Shown: piece by piece, positions 51,683-61,262 of the stretch
Layout of the letters: every line of letters begins with the position of its first letter
Position numbering within the stretch: position 1 is the first letter of the stretch
Source of the DNA: CAKOSP01 sp964370545
Lineage (GTDB): Bacteria; Bacillota_I; Bacilli_A; RF39; UBA660
Reading direction: 5' to 3'
NCBI GenBank assembly: GCA_964370545.1
Contig: CAYJJQ010000001.1
Span: 142,802-206,801, forward strand
DNA: 64,000 nucleotides
The notes under the pieces: model-generated
What the model was told of the DNA's origin: nothing
The model's input: the letters and a program-made list of their open reading frames with translations, nothing else
The model's database searches: none
Translations under genes and position numbers: made by a program

Positions 51683-53341
51683 TACTTCCATAATTACTGG
51701 TAGTATTATAGGATGTCTTCCGGTTAATCCATTTATGAATGGTAATAACTCTAAAATAATTTGATTCTTAAGATCTAAATAGTTATAATCATTTTTATCA
51801 AAAAAATCATTTACAATAGAACTGATTTTTTCTTCTATTTTTTTCATAAGTTCTAAGTTTTCATTAACTAATACAAATCCTCTAGCAGTTACATTAGGCT
51901 TCAGTAATAATTTTTTTCTATTAATATCAATATTAAGTATAGATATTAATATTCCATCTTGACTCATAAGTTTACGATCTTTAATAACTACACTACCAAT
52001 GTCTCCAATTCTTGAACCGTCAACATAAATATCTCCTGCCTGAATTTTACCACCTCTAGAAACAACTCCATCTTTTAATTCAACAACATCACCATTAGAA
52101 CAGATAAATATATTATTTTCATCTACTCCACAAAGTTTAGCAATTTCACCATGTGCTTTAAGCATACGATATTCACCATGCATTGGCATAAAATATTTTG
52201 GTTTTGTTATTCTAAACATCCATTTTAATTCTTCTTCTTTAGCATGTCCAGATGTATGTATATCTGAAAATTCGGAATTAGTAAATACACGTACACCTTT
52301 TAAATAAAGCTTATTTATAATTCGATTTATACTAGCTGAATTTCCAGGTATTGGACTAGAAGAAAATACTACTAGATCGTCTGGAATTAAAGAAATTTGT
52401 TTATGAACCCCATTAGCTATTCTTGATAATGCAGCCAGTGGTTCACCTTGAGATCCGGTACATAATATACAGATTTCATTTTTCTTAAGGTGTTTAGCTT
52501 CATTTGCATTAATAAACATTGATCTATCTTCTATTGTTCCATTTTGTAAAGATAGTTCAATATTGTTTTCCATACTTCTTCCGAATACAACAATTTTTCT
52601 ACCATGTTTTTTACAAGTTTCTACTATGTGTTTAACTCTAAATAGATTTGATGCAAAGGTAGCAATAATTACTCTTCCTAAATGTTTACCAATTATATCA
52701 TTTAAAGTTTCATCTACATTACTTTCACTCTTAGAAAATCCTTTAGATAATGCATTAGTAGAATCACTTATTAATAGATCAACGCCTTTGCTACCAGCTT
52801 CAGCCATCTTATGAATATCTGCCATTGGCCCTACAGGAGTTAAATCAAATTTAAAATCTCCAGTTTCGAATATAGTTCCATTAGGAGTTTTAATTACTAA
52901 AGCAAATGAATCTGGAATAGAGTGAGTAGTATTAATAAAATCAATTTTAAAATGCTTAGTTTCAATAATACTTTCTTCATTTATAAGTTCAAAATTGTCA
53001 TATTTTATTAATCTTTCATCTATTTTCTTTTTCATTAAGTCTATAGCAATTCTTGGAGCCCATATAACGGGAACCTTAATTGTATTAAGTAAAAAAGGTA
53101 CACCACCAATATGGTCTTCATGTCCATGAGTTATTACTAATCCTTTTATTTTACTTTCATTTTTCTTTAAATATGTAATATCTTGTATTACATAATCAAT
53201 TCCTAATAAATCATCTTCTGGAAACATAACTCCAGCATCAATTATTATTATTTCTTCTTCGTGAGTTAAAACATACATGTTTTTACCAACTTCACCAAGT
53301 CCTCCTAAAGCTACAATAGTAGTAGCACTATTATTTTTCAT
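51677..53341 (-). CDS. rnjA: Ribonuclease J (J1-type)
   Basis: This 554-aa metallo-beta-lactamase/beta-CASP nuclease has 5'-3' exo- and endonuclease activity in mRNA decay and rRNA maturation. The metal site HGHEDHIGG is intact (near residue 74), with THSIPDS, TGDFKFD, LLISDSTNA, the beta-CASP His in HTSGHAKEEEL and MHGEYR. The C-terminal domain is complete. AAGGAATATAA precedes the ATG. It contrasts with the J2-like paralogue at 6088, whose motifs are degraded, so this is the working copy. Confidence 0.97.
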   Translation of the reverse strand: MKNNSATTIVALGGLGEVGKNMYVLTHEEEIIIIDAGVMFPEDDLLGIDYVIQDITYLKKNESKIKGLVITHGHEDHIGGVPFLLNTIKVPVIWAPRIAIDLMKKKIDERLIKYDNFELINEESIIETKHFKIDFINTTHSIPDSFALVIKTPNGTIFETGDFKFDLTPVGPMADIHKMAEAGSKGVDLLISDSTNALSKGFSKSESNVDETLNDIIGKHLGRVIIATFASNLFRVKHIVETCKKHGRKIVVFGRSMENNIELSLQNGTIEDRSMFINANEAKHLKKNEICILCTGSQGEPLAALSRIANGVHKQISLIPDDLVVFSSSPIPGNSASINRIINKLYLKGVRVFTNSEFSDIHTSGHAKEEELKWMFRITKPKYFMPMHGEYRMLKAHGEIAKLCGVDENNIFICSNGDVVELKDGVVSRGGKIQAGDIYVDGSRIGDIGSVVIKDRKLMSQDGILISILNIDINRKKLLLKPNVTARGFVLVNENLELMKKIEEKISSIVNDFFDKNDYNYLDLKNQIILELLPFINGLTGRHPIILPVIMEVK

Positions 53342-53451
53342 TTATATTCCTTCTTTCTTTTTATAAAGTTAATTGCTTTAAGCATTATACCATAAAACTG
53401 GTAATTTGTCTATTTCCTTTGATTATGATATACTGAAATTGGTGATTATAT

Positions 53452-53850
53452 ATGAAAGTATTAAGTCTTAAAGAACCATATGCTTCACTGATAAAAGAAG
53501 GTATAAAATTAGTTGAAACCAGAAGTTGGAAAACCAACTATCGTGGTGAAATTTATATACATGCAAGTTTAACTAAAGAAAAAACAAATCATAAACATGA
53601 TGATTTCTTTAAACTAACTGAAAACTTAAATAAAAATCCAGGATATATATTATGTAAAGTTAATTTAGTTGATTGTATTTTAATGGATGAGAGTTTTATT
53701 GAAAATCTAAAAAACAATAATAATAAAGAATATTTATGTGGTAGTTATGAAATAGGTAGATATGCTTGGGTTTTAGAAAATATAGAAGTCATTAAACCAA
53801 TAAAAGCAAAAGGACAACTTGGTATATGGAATTTCAATGAAAATATTTGA
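53452..53850 (+). CDS. ASCH-domain protein
   Basis: This 132-aa protein carries the PUA-like ASCH fold. The N-terminal LSLKEPYASLIKEGIKLVE and the ETRSWKTNYRGEIYIHAS stretch are diagnostic, with YAWVLENIEVIKPIKAKGQLG near the end, given here in part as YAWVLENIEVI. ASCH proteins bind RNA or modified nucleosides; one group (YqfB) hydrolyses N4-acetylcytidine, and this one is longer than that group. GGTGAT lies before the ATG. Single gene ahead of ftsY. It ends TGA. Confidence 0.85.
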   Translation: MKVLSLKEPYASLIKEGIKLVETRSWKTNYRGEIYIHASLTKEKTNHKHDDFFKLTENLNKNPGYILCKVNLVDCILMDESFIENLKNNNNKEYLCGSYEIGRYAWVLENIEVIKPIKAKGQLGIWNFNENI

Positions 53851-53892
53851 TATTAATAGGGATATAATTTATAATAGAAAAAGGTGATATAA

Positions 53893-54876
53893 ATGGGAAT
53901 ATTTGATAAAATAAAAAATTTTATAAGTAAAAAAGAAACAAAAGAAGAAAAAGAAGAATTAAAAGTATATGAAAAAGGATTAGAAAAAACCAGAGAAGAG
54001 TTTTCAAATAAATTAGTAAGTTTATCAAAAAGTCATAAAAAAGTAACTGAAGAATATTTTGAAGAACTTGAAAACATTTTGATAATGGCTGATATAGGGG
54101 TAAATACTGTCATGGATTTTTTAGATCAACTAAGGTCTAGAGTAAAAAAAGAAAAAATTTCTAACTCAGAAGATTTAAAAGAAATAATAGTAGATGAATT
54201 ATTTATAATATATGTTAATAATGAAAGTTTAACAGATAAAATGAATATACAAGAAAATGAACCAACTGTAATTTTAGTAGTAGGAGTTAATGGAGTTGGA
54301 AAAACAACTACAATAGCTAAACTTGCACATAAATATCAAAAAGAAAACAAAAAAGTTTTACTCATTGCTGGAGACACATTCAGAGCAGGTGCAACAGAGC
54401 AACTTAAAGTATGGGCGCAAAGAACGAATAGTTTATTTTATGGAAAAGAAAATTCTGATCCAGCTAGTGTAGTGTTTGATGGTTTAAAATATGGTAAAAA
54501 GGAAAATGCAGATATTATTTTAATAGATACAGCTGGAAGACTTCAAAATAAAGTTAACTTAATGAAGGAATTAGAAAAGATAAATAAAATCATAGGTAGA
54601 GAAATAGCAAGTGCACCTCATGAAACTTTATTAATAGTAGATGCATCAACTGGTCAAAATGGTATTATGCAAGCAGAAAGTTTTAAAGAAATTACTAACG
54701 TTAGTGGCCTAGTCTTAACTAAATTAGATGGTACTGCAAAAGGTGGAATAGTTTTAGCGATTAAGGAAAAAGTGAATATACCAGTAAAATTTATTGGTTT
54801 TGGAGAAAAAATGGAAGATTTAAAAACATTTGATATAGAAAATTATATATATGGTTTATTTAAGGATATGATGTAA
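53893..54876 (+). CDS. ftsY: Signal recognition particle receptor FtsY
   Basis: This 327-aa SRP GTPase targets ribosomes to the membrane with Ffh. A short charged N-terminal region (about 1-45) replaces the long acidic domain of E. coli. NG domain: GVNGVGKTTTIAKLA (G1), AGDTFRAGATEQL, DTAGRLQNK (G3), TKLDGTAKGG (G4) and GFGEKMEDL. AAAGGTGAT precedes the ATG. It is followed 1 base later by ylxM. In Bacillus ffh comes next, but not here. Confidence 0.97.
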   Translation: MGIFDKIKNFISKKETKEEKEELKVYEKGLEKTREEFSNKLVSLSKSHKKVTEEYFEELENILIMADIGVNTVMDFLDQLRSRVKKEKISNSEDLKEIIVDELFIIYVNNESLTDKMNIQENEPTVILVVGVNGVGKTTTIAKLAHKYQKENKKVLLIAGDTFRAGATEQLKVWAQRTNSLFYGKENSDPASVVFDGLKYGKKENADIILIDTAGRLQNKVNLMKELEKINKIIGREIASAPHETLLIVDASTGQNGIMQAESFKEITNVSGLVLTKLDGTAKGGIVLAIKEKVNIPVKFIGFGEKMEDLKTFDIENYIYGLFKDMM

Positions 54877-54877
54877 T

Positions 54878-55168
54878 ATGGATAAACTAATATATTTTAA
54901 CAAACTTTTTGATATATATGGAGAATTATTTACTGACAATCAAAAAGAATTATTTAAACTGTACTATGAAGAAAATTTAAGTTTACAAGAAATAGCAGAT
55001 TTAAAAAAAGTTTCAAGAGCATTCGTTTCCAAATCTATTAATCAAACTGAAGAAAAATTAGAAGAATATGAAGTAATCATAAAAAGTTTATTACAAAAAG
55101 AAAAAATAAATAATATAATGAAATTAAATGATATAAATTTAATAAAAGAAGAATTAAATAAGTTATAA
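54878..55168 (+). CDS. ylxM: YlxM-family putative SRP-associated DNA-binding protein
   Basis: This 96-aa protein of the UPF0122 (YlxM/p13) family has a sigma-70 region-4-like HTH. Y-Y-E-E-N-L-S-LQEIADLKKVSRAFVSKSI is the recognised pattern, seen as SLQEIADLKKVSRAFVSKS. YlxM is co-transcribed with SRP components and has been reported to stimulate SRP GTPases in streptococci. Normal families have about 105-110 aa. It is coupled to ftsY by a 1-base gap. Confidence 0.9.
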   Translation: MDKLIYFNKLFDIYGELFTDNQKELFKLYYEENLSLQEIADLKKVSRAFVSKSINQTEEKLEEYEVIIKSLLQKEKINNIMKLNDINLIKEELNKL

Positions 55169-55194
55169 AGCATATCTTTTATTAGAGGTGTGAA

Positions 55195-55263
55195 ATGAAA
55201 AAGATAATAGAAAATATCAAAAAATTTTTCAACGTTAAAAGTAGTGAAGAAAGCAATAAATAA
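55195..55263 (+). CDS. Small ORF (22 aa), amphipathic peptide
   Basis: ATG 55195 follows AGAGGTGTGAA and opens 22 codons. The peptide MKKIIENIKKFFNVKSSEES is a likely amphipathic helix (Ile/Phe on one face, Lys on the other) with an acidic tail, so it might bind membrane. Its end overlaps a terminator hairpin. It directly follows ftsY-ylxM in the same direction. Shortness leaves real doubt. Confidence 0.5.
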   Translation: MKKIIENIKKFFNVKSSEESNK

Positions 55264-55276
55264 TTTGCTTTTTTTA
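55249..55276 (+). terminator. Terminator of the ftsY-ylxM unit
   Basis: AAAGCAA and TTGCTTT pair around an 8-base loop, followed by Ts; the stem overlaps the end of the 22-aa ORF. Confidence 0.7.
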
Positions 55277-55323
55277 GTGAAAAAAAATAAGTATTATGAT
55301 ATTATTAAAATAGGTGAGAATAA

Positions 55324-56379
55324 ATGAAGTGTATAACAATAATTCCAGCATATGAGCCAGATAGTAAACTTATTAAATATGTAAAAGATATGCTAAAGAA
55401 AAATTTTTGTGAAATATTAATAATAAATGATGGAAGTAATATAGATAAAAAACATATATTTGATGAGCTTTCTAAAATAAAAAAATGTAAAGTTTTACAT
55501 CATGAAAAAAATATGGGAAAAGGAAAAGCTTTAAAAACAGCATTCACTTATGTAATAAATCATAAAAAAAATGTAGATATAGTGATTACAGCAGATGCAG
55601 ATGGACAGCACTTAGTTAGTGATGTTTATAAGATGTATAAAAGTGCATACAAAAGCCAAAATGATTTTATTTTAGGGGTAAGATCATTTGACAAAAATAC
55701 GCCTTTAAGAAGTATGATAGGCAATAAAATATCAACTGTACTAATTAAAATATTACATAATATAAATTTAAAAGATACACAAACAGGATTAAGATTATTT
55801 AGAAAAAATCACTTAAAATGGTTAGAAAAAATAAAAGGTAATAGATTTGAATATGAATTAAATGTTTTGTTAGAATCAAAAAAAGAAAATATAAAATTTT
55901 CTGAAGTGCCTATTAAAACTGTGTATATAAATGATAATAAATCTAGTCATTTTAAACCAGTAAAAGATGCCTTTAGAATATTTATGCAATTGATTAAAGG
56001 TTCAAAATTATATGCGGCAAGCTCGCTATTAAGTGCAGGAATAGATATATTATTATTTACATTATTGACATTAGTATTTAATAATATATATGCAGCATTT
56101 GTAACAATAACTTTATCAACTGGTGTATCAAGAATAATTTCATCTCTAGTAAACTACAATTTAAATTTAAGAATATTCACAAACAATAAAAATATGAATG
56201 TATCTTCAGTCATAAGATATTATGTTTTATGGTCAACTCAATTAATATTTTCAATATTATTAGTTTCATATTTTAGTACATATGTAGTAATTAATATGGT
56301 ATTAACTAAGATAATAATAGACACAGTATTATTTATTATTAGTTATCAAGTTCAATTAAGATGGGTTTTTAGAAAATGA
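55324..56379 (+). CDS. Glycosyltransferase family 2 fused to GtrA-like membrane domain
   Basis: This 351-aa protein joins a GT2 domain (about 1-220) and a GtrA-like four-helix domain (about 230-350). The GT2 part has IIPAYEPD, IINDGS, TADADGQH (DxD) and RSFDKNTPLR, typical of dolichol/undecaprenyl-phosphate sugar transferases. GtrA proteins are thought to flip or bind the lipid-linked sugar. It could make a lipid-linked sugar for wall or teichoic-acid decoration. The sugar is unknown. It ends TGA followed by TAA two codons later. Confidence 0.9.
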   Translation: MKCITIIPAYEPDSKLIKYVKDMLKKNFCEILIINDGSNIDKKHIFDELSKIKKCKVLHHEKNMGKGKALKTAFTYVINHKKNVDIVITADADGQHLVSDVYKMYKSAYKSQNDFILGVRSFDKNTPLRSMIGNKISTVLIKILHNINLKDTQTGLRLFRKNHLKWLEKIKGNRFEYELNVLLESKKENIKFSEVPIKTVYINDNKSSHFKPVKDAFRIFMQLIKGSKLYAASSLLSAGIDILLFTLLTLVFNNIYAAFVTITLSTGVSRIISSLVNYNLNLRIFTNNKNMNVSSVIRYYVLWSTQLIFSILLVSYFSTYVVINMVLTKIIIDTVLFIISYQVQLRWVFRK

Positions 56380-56400
56380 GTTTAAATACTCATTTTTTTT
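56374..56400 (+). terminator. Terminator after the glycosyltransferase
   Basis: AATGAGT and ACTCATT pair across the stop codon, followed by eight Ts. Confidence 0.75.
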
Positions 56401-56434
56401 GTTGATATACATAAATTTTTATAAGAGGTGTTAT

Positions 56435-57583
56435 ATGAAAAAAATGTTAATTATAATTATAAGTTTTATATCATTTATAAATATTGTTAATGCACAAGAT
56501 TTAGCAGTTAATTCTAAAAGTGCTATCTTAATTGAAAAATCAACAGGTGAAGTTCTTTATGAGAAAAATTCGAAAGAAAAATTATCTCCAGCATCAATGA
56601 CTAAAATAGCAAGTATGCTTTTGATAATGGAAGCAATAGACGAAGGAAAACTATCTTATGAAGACACAGTTACTATCAGTAGTGATGCTGCATCAATGGG
56701 TGGAAGTCAAATATTTTTAGAAGAAGGAGATGTATATAAAGTTAATGAGTTATTAAAAGGCGTAGCAATAGCTTCTGGTAACGATGCAGTATATGCTTTA
56801 GCAGAAAAAGTAGGCGGAACAAAAGATAATTTTGTAAAAATGATGAATGAAAAATGTGAAAGTTTAGGTTGTGAGTCTACCAATTTTATGAATCCTCATG
56901 GACTTGATGAAGATAATCATTATTCTTCTGCATATGATATGGCTCTTTTAGCAAAGGAATTATTAAATTATGAAGATATACTAGAATACACAAGTATATA
57001 TGAAGAATATTTAAATAAACCAGATGGATCAAGTACTTGGCTTGTTAATACTAATAAACTTATAAGATATTATCCAGGAGTAGATGGTCTTAAAACAGGA
57101 TATACCACACTAGCTGGATATTGTTTAACTGCAACAGCTCAAAAAAATGATTTAAGGTTAATAGCTGTATCAATGGGCGCATCATCCTCTGAAAATAGAA
57201 GTACAGATATTATAAATATGCTTCAATATGGATTTAATTCATATNNNNNNNNNNAGCTATTTGTAATAAAAGATAAAGATGAATCAATTGGCAAAATAGA
57301 TGTTATCGGAGGTAAAGTAGATGAAGTTGAAGTATATTTAAAAGAAGATGCAACAAAACTGCAAAAAGTTACTGAAAATAATTTAGAATATACATTTGAT
57401 ATTACTATAAATAGTATAAAAGCTCCATTAAAAGAAAATGAAGTAATCGGAAAAGTAGATATAATAGATAGTGATAACAATAAAGTTGATACTCTTGATA
57501 TAATAGTAAAAGAAGAAATAAAAAAAGCTAACTTAATCGATTATATAATTAAAAATATAAACGCAATTATAAACGGAAAATAA
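56435..57583 (+). CDS. dacA: D-alanyl-D-alanine carboxypeptidase (contains a 10-N gap)
   Basis: This low-molecular-weight penicillin-binding protein (about 382 codons, gap included) removes the terminal D-Ala from peptidoglycan stems. Signal peptide about 1-20 (VNAQ). Catalytic triad motifs are SMTK (in SPASMTKIAS), SGN (ASGNDAV) and KTG (DGLKTGYT). The C-terminal domain (about 275-360) ends in an amphipathic anchor NLIDYIIKNINAIINGK. Ten Ns at 57245-57254 interrupt the linker after YGFNSY; the frame happens to continue but the true missing length is unknown. ATG 56435 follows AGAGGTG. Confidence 0.93.
   Translation: MKKMLIIIISFISFINIVNAQDLAVNSKSAILIEKSTGEVLYEKNSKEKLSPASMTKIASMLLIMEAIDEGKLSYEDTVTISSDAASMGGSQIFLEEGDVYKVNELLKGVAIASGNDAVYALAEKVGGTKDNFVKMMNEKCESLGCESTNFMNPHGLDEDNHYSSAYDMALLAKELLNYEDILEYTSIYEEYLNKPDGSSTWLVNTNKLIRYYPGVDGLKTGYTTLAGYCLTATAQKNDLRLIAVSMGASSSENRSTDIINMLQYGFNSYXXXXLFVIKDKDESIGKIDVIGGKVDEVEVYLKEDATKLQKVTENNLEYTFDITINSIKAPLKENEVIGKVDIIDSDNNKVDTLDIIVKEEIKKANLIDYIIKNINAIINGK
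57245..57254. other. Assembly gap (10 Ns)
   Basis: Ten undetermined bases inside the D,D-carboxypeptidase gene. A round number suggests a scaffold-gap placeholder rather than a measured length. The family alignment needs only a few residues there. Confidence 0.97.
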
Positions 57584-57628
57584 TTTTAATTAATAAAGAA
57601 TCATGGTATACTAATTATAGAGGTATAT

Positions 57629-58660
57629 ATGATAAATCAAATAATTTTGTTAATAATATTAATATGCATAAATGCATTTTTTGCCGCTACTGAAATAGCA
57701 TTCATATCAATAAATGATATGAAATTTAAACAAAAGGCAAAAGAAAAAGATAAAAAAGCAATTGAAATAATGAAAATTCTTAAAACTCCTAGTGCTTTTT
57801 TAGCCACTATTCAAATTGGAATAACTCTAGCGGGTTTTCTATCATCAGCTTTAGCATCGGAAGCTTTTGCAGAAAAATTAGCTCCAGTTTTACACAATAT
57901 AATGCCGTTTATAAGCTTAAGTACATTTAATGCGATATCTATAATAGTGGTAACTATTGTACTATCGTTTTTTATGCTTTTATTTGGTGAACTTATTCCA
58001 AAAAGAATAGCTATGAAACATGATGAGTACATAGTATACAAAAGTATAAATATTATTAAATTTATTTCAATTATTGCCAAACCATTTGTAGCTCTTTTAA
58101 CTAGTATAACTGATGGTGTTTCAAAAAAATTTGGTGTACAAGAATATGAAGAAGAACACATTACAGAAGAAGAAATTAGAATGATTATTAATCAAGGTAA
58201 AGAAAAAGGCGCTATTAAAAGATACGAACAAAATTTAATAAATAATGTGTTAGGTTTCAATGATAAAAAAGTAATAGAAATAACTATTTTAAAAGAAAAT
58301 GTAGTAACTCTTGATATAAACTTGACTATAGATAAAACTTTATTGATTTTAAAAAAAGAAGGTTATAAATATAGTAGAATACCAGTGTATAATGATGATG
58401 AAAATACAATAATAGGTATTTTATATACTAAAGATTTATTAAGAAATATAGATAAACCAGATATGATAATAAATAAAATTATATATGAGCCTTTATTTGT
58501 TTCATCAAATGATTATGTTAATGTTGTATTCAATAAACTAAAAAGAAATAAAAAACAAATTGCTGTAGTACTAGATAATAACAAATACATGGGAATTGTA
58601 TCCATGGAAAACGTTTTAGAAGAAATTGTAGGAGATATAGTAGATGAATATGGAAACTAA
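57629..58660 (+). CDS. CNNM/HlyC-CorC-type membrane protein with CBS pair
   Basis: This 343-aa protein has an N-terminal DUF21/CNNM domain of three to four helices (about 1-150; FFAATEIAFISIN, KTPSAFLATIQIGITLAGFL, GELIPKRIAMKH). A CBS pair follows (about 200-340) with EITILKENVVTLDI and YSRIPVYNDDENTIIGILYTKD, given in part. The CorC_HlyC C-terminal domain is missing or very short. The family exports Mg2+ or related cations. AGAGGTATAT precedes the ATG. Its end overlaps the P-type ATPase gene by 17 bases, so the two cation-handling genes are coupled. Confidence 0.9.
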   Translation: MINQIILLIILICINAFFAATEIAFISINDMKFKQKAKEKDKKAIEIMKILKTPSAFLATIQIGITLAGFLSSALASEAFAEKLAPVLHNIMPFISLSTFNAISIIVVTIVLSFFMLLFGELIPKRIAMKHDEYIVYKSINIIKFISIIAKPFVALLTSITDGVSKKFGVQEYEEEHITEEEIRMIINQGKEKGAIKRYEQNLINNVLGFNDKKVIEITILKENVVTLDINLTIDKTLLILKKEGYKYSRIPVYNDDENTIIGILYTKDLLRNIDKPDMIINKIIYEPLFVSSNDYVNVVFNKLKRNKKQIAVVLDNNKYMGIVSMENVLEEIVGDIVDEYGN

Positions 58661-61253
58661 AAAATATTATAAAGAAAGTGTAGAGCAAATTTTAAATGAA
58701 TTAGAGAGTAATAAAAATGGATTAACAGAAAAAGAAATTAAATTAAGATTAGAAAAATATGGATCTAATAAATTAGAAGAAAAGAAAAAGAAAAGCAGTA
58801 TTATAAAATTTTTTGAACAATTTAAAGATATAATGGTGTTAATATTAATATGTGCAGCAGTATTAAGTTTCATAATATCTTTAAGGGAAAAAGAGTCTTT
58901 TTTAGAAAGTTACATAATATTAGCCATAATTATATTAAATGCAATTTTAGGTTTCATTCAAGAAGCTAAAGCTGATAAAGCAATTGATGCATTAAAAAAA
59001 ATGTCTACTACAAGTGTAAAAGTTAAAAGAAATAATGAAATAAAAAAAATTAACGTTCAAGAGCTTGTTCCAGGAGATATATTAATTTTAGAAGCAGGAG
59101 ATTATGTCCCAGCTGATGCAAGGTTATTTTATGTATCATCCCTTAAAGTAGAAGAAGCTTCATTAACTGGAGAATCGGGTTCAGTTGAAAAGAATTTAGA
59201 ATTAATTAAAGAAGATGTAATAATTAGTGATAGAAAAAACATGATATATTCAGGTAGTAGTGTAGTATATGGAAAATGTGAAGCAATTGTTACATCTACA
59301 GGTATGAATACAGAACTTGGAAAAATAGCACTATCATTAACAACAGAAAAAGAAGTAAAAACATTACTTCAGATAAAAATACATAATATAAGTAAAGTTC
59401 TTAGTTATATCATAGCAGTAATAGTAGTAATTATGCTTTTAATAGGTATAGTTAATGATATGGATATTATGCATGTATTTATCATGGCAATATCACTGGC
59501 TGTAGCTGCTATACCAGAAGGGTTACCTACGGTTATCACAGTAATATTATCCTTAGGTATGACAAAGCTTGCTAAAAAAAATGCAGTAGTACGTAAGATA
59601 TCATCTGTAGAAACTTTGGGTAGTACACAAGTTATAGCCTCAGATAAAACAGGTACAATTACAAAAAATGAAATGACTGTAAGAAAATTTTATATAGATG
59701 AAAAAATTGTTGATAGTGCAGATAATAAAATGCTTAATAAAATCATGTGGCAATGTATAGATGTAACTAAAGATAAAAATAAATATCTTGGTGATCCTAC
59801 AGAAATAGCTTTATATAAATATGTAGAAAAAAACAATATGAATTTAATTGAAAAACACGAAAAAATATTTGAGTTTCCTTTCGATTCTGACCGTAAATTA
59901 ATGAGTGTAATAACTAAAGATAATGAAGGGGTAGAAGTTCTTACCAAAGGAAGTTTAAATAGTATGCTTGCTATATGTAAAAAAATATTAGTTAATAATA
60001 AAGAAGTTAATTTAACAAATGCATTTATAGATAAAATATTAGAAGCAGAAAAAAATATGTCTGATAGTGCTCTTAGATGTCTTGCTTTTGGTTATAAAAA
60101 AATCAAAGAAAAAAAAGAATATAATATAAAAGAAGTTGAGAGTGATTTAGTTTTAGTAGGTTTAGTTGCAATGATAGATCCTCCAAGAGACTCAGTAAAT
60201 AACGCTATAAAAACTTGTTTGCAAGCAGGCATTAAACCTATTATGATAACTGGAGATAGTATAAATACAGCTAAAGCTATAGCTAAAGAAGTAGGAATTT
60301 ATAAAGAAGGAGATTCAGCTCTTGAGGGAATCACTTTGGAAAAAATGAGTGACACAGATTTAAAAAAAGCTGTAAATAATGTGGTAGTATATGCAAGAGT
60401 AACGCCAGAGCATAAACTTAGAATTGTTAAAGCTTTAAAAGCAAATGGTAAAGTTGTAGCAATGACAGGTGATGGAGTAAATGATGCACCAGCACTTAAA
60501 GTATCCGATGTTGGTGTTGGTATGGGAATTACTGGTACAGAAGTATCAAAAAATGTTTCAGACATAGTTTTATTGGATGATTCGTTTAATACAATAGTAG
60601 TAGCAGTAGAAGAAGGAAGAAATATTTTTGAAAATATTAGAAAAGCTATATGTTATTTATTAACTGCTAATATAGCAGAAATAATAATAGTTTTTGTAGC
60701 AATGATTTTTAACGCTAGCATATTTTTACCAATACATTTGCTATATATTAATTTGGTTACTGATTCCCTTCCAGCAATAGCACTATCTTTTGAAAAAAAT
60801 GATAAAGATATTATGAAAAGAAAACCAAGAAAAAATACAAATACACTTTTTACACCATTATTAATATCAAGAATAGCTTTATCAGCAATATTAAAATCAA
60901 TTGCAGTATTGGCATTATATTTTACATCTAATATAATATTTGGCCCAGAAAAAAGTACAACAATTGCATTCTTAGGATTAATATTATTAGAAATGACATT
61001 TGCGCTTACTAGCCGTAATCTATATAAAAATATATTTAATAAAGAATTTTTATCAAATAGAATTATGAATTTATCAATGATCATTTTAATAATACTTCAA
61101 TTAATACTATTTTTAACACCTGCTAGAACATTGTTTGAAATAGTTACATTAAATTTTAAAGAATTTATATACATATTAGTATATGTTATTGCAGTGTTTG
61201 GATTAAATGAAGTCATAAAACCATTTTTATTAAGATCATTTAAAGATGAATGA
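58644..61253 (+). CDS. P-type Ca2+-ATPase-like cation pump (P2 type)
   Basis: This 869-aa pump has a cation-ATPase N domain, TGES (175-178), the M4 motif AAIPEGLP (about 288-295), phosphorylation Asp334 in SDKTGTITKN, KGSLNSML (nucleotide site), MIDPPRD, TGDGVNDAPAL and ten membrane helices. PEGL in M4 and N-terminal EQFKDIMVLILI fit SERCA-like Ca2+ pumps, like Listeria LMCA1. The start is ATG 58644 or 58650. It overlaps the CNNM gene and is 9 bases from a PH-like gene; its stop is TGA. Confidence 0.93.
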   Translation: MNMETKKYYKESVEQILNELESNKNGLTEKEIKLRLEKYGSNKLEEKKKKSSIIKFFEQFKDIMVLILICAAVLSFIISLREKESFLESYIILAIIILNAILGFIQEAKADKAIDALKKMSTTSVKVKRNNEIKKINVQELVPGDILILEAGDYVPADARLFYVSSLKVEEASLTGESGSVEKNLELIKEDVIISDRKNMIYSGSSVVYGKCEAIVTSTGMNTELGKIALSLTTEKEVKTLLQIKIHNISKVLSYIIAVIVVIMLLIGIVNDMDIMHVFIMAISLAVAAIPEGLPTVITVILSLGMTKLAKKNAVVRKISSVETLGSTQVIASDKTGTITKNEMTVRKFYIDEKIVDSADNKMLNKIMWQCIDVTKDKNKYLGDPTEIALYKYVEKNNMNLIEKHEKIFEFPFDSDRKLMSVITKDNEGVEVLTKGSLNSMLAICKKILVNNKEVNLTNAFIDKILEAEKNMSDSALRCLAFGYKKIKEKKEYNIKEVESDLVLVGLVAMIDPPRDSVNNAIKTCLQAGIKPIMITGDSINTAKAIAKEVGIYKEGDSALEGITLEKMSDTDLKKAVNNVVVYARVTPEHKLRIVKALKANGKVVAMTGDGVNDAPALKVSDVGVGMGITGTEVSKNVSDIVLLDDSFNTIVVAVEEGRNIFENIRKAICYLLTANIAEIIIVFVAMIFNASIFLPIHLLYINLVTDSLPAIALSFEKNDKDIMKRKPRKNTNTLFTPLLISRIALSAILKSIAVLALYFTSNIIFGPEKSTTIAFLGLILLEMTFALTSRNLYKNIFNKEFLSNRIMNLSMIILIILQLILFLTPARTLFEIVTLNFKEFIYILVYVIAVFGLNEVIKPFLLRSFKDE

Positions 61254-61262
61254 AAGGAAAAT

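Noticed and set aside
30807..56388. TGA stops often followed within two codons by TAA or TAG (30807, 44834, 53848, 56377) as a sign of leaky TGA
   Set aside because: In such AT-rich DNA in-frame TAA occurs by chance every few codons, and the TGA at 61251 has no close backup. Four cases are too few.
60653..61084. 143-aa minus-strand ORF
   Set aside because: Antisense to the membrane helices of the P-type ATPase; a shadow frame.
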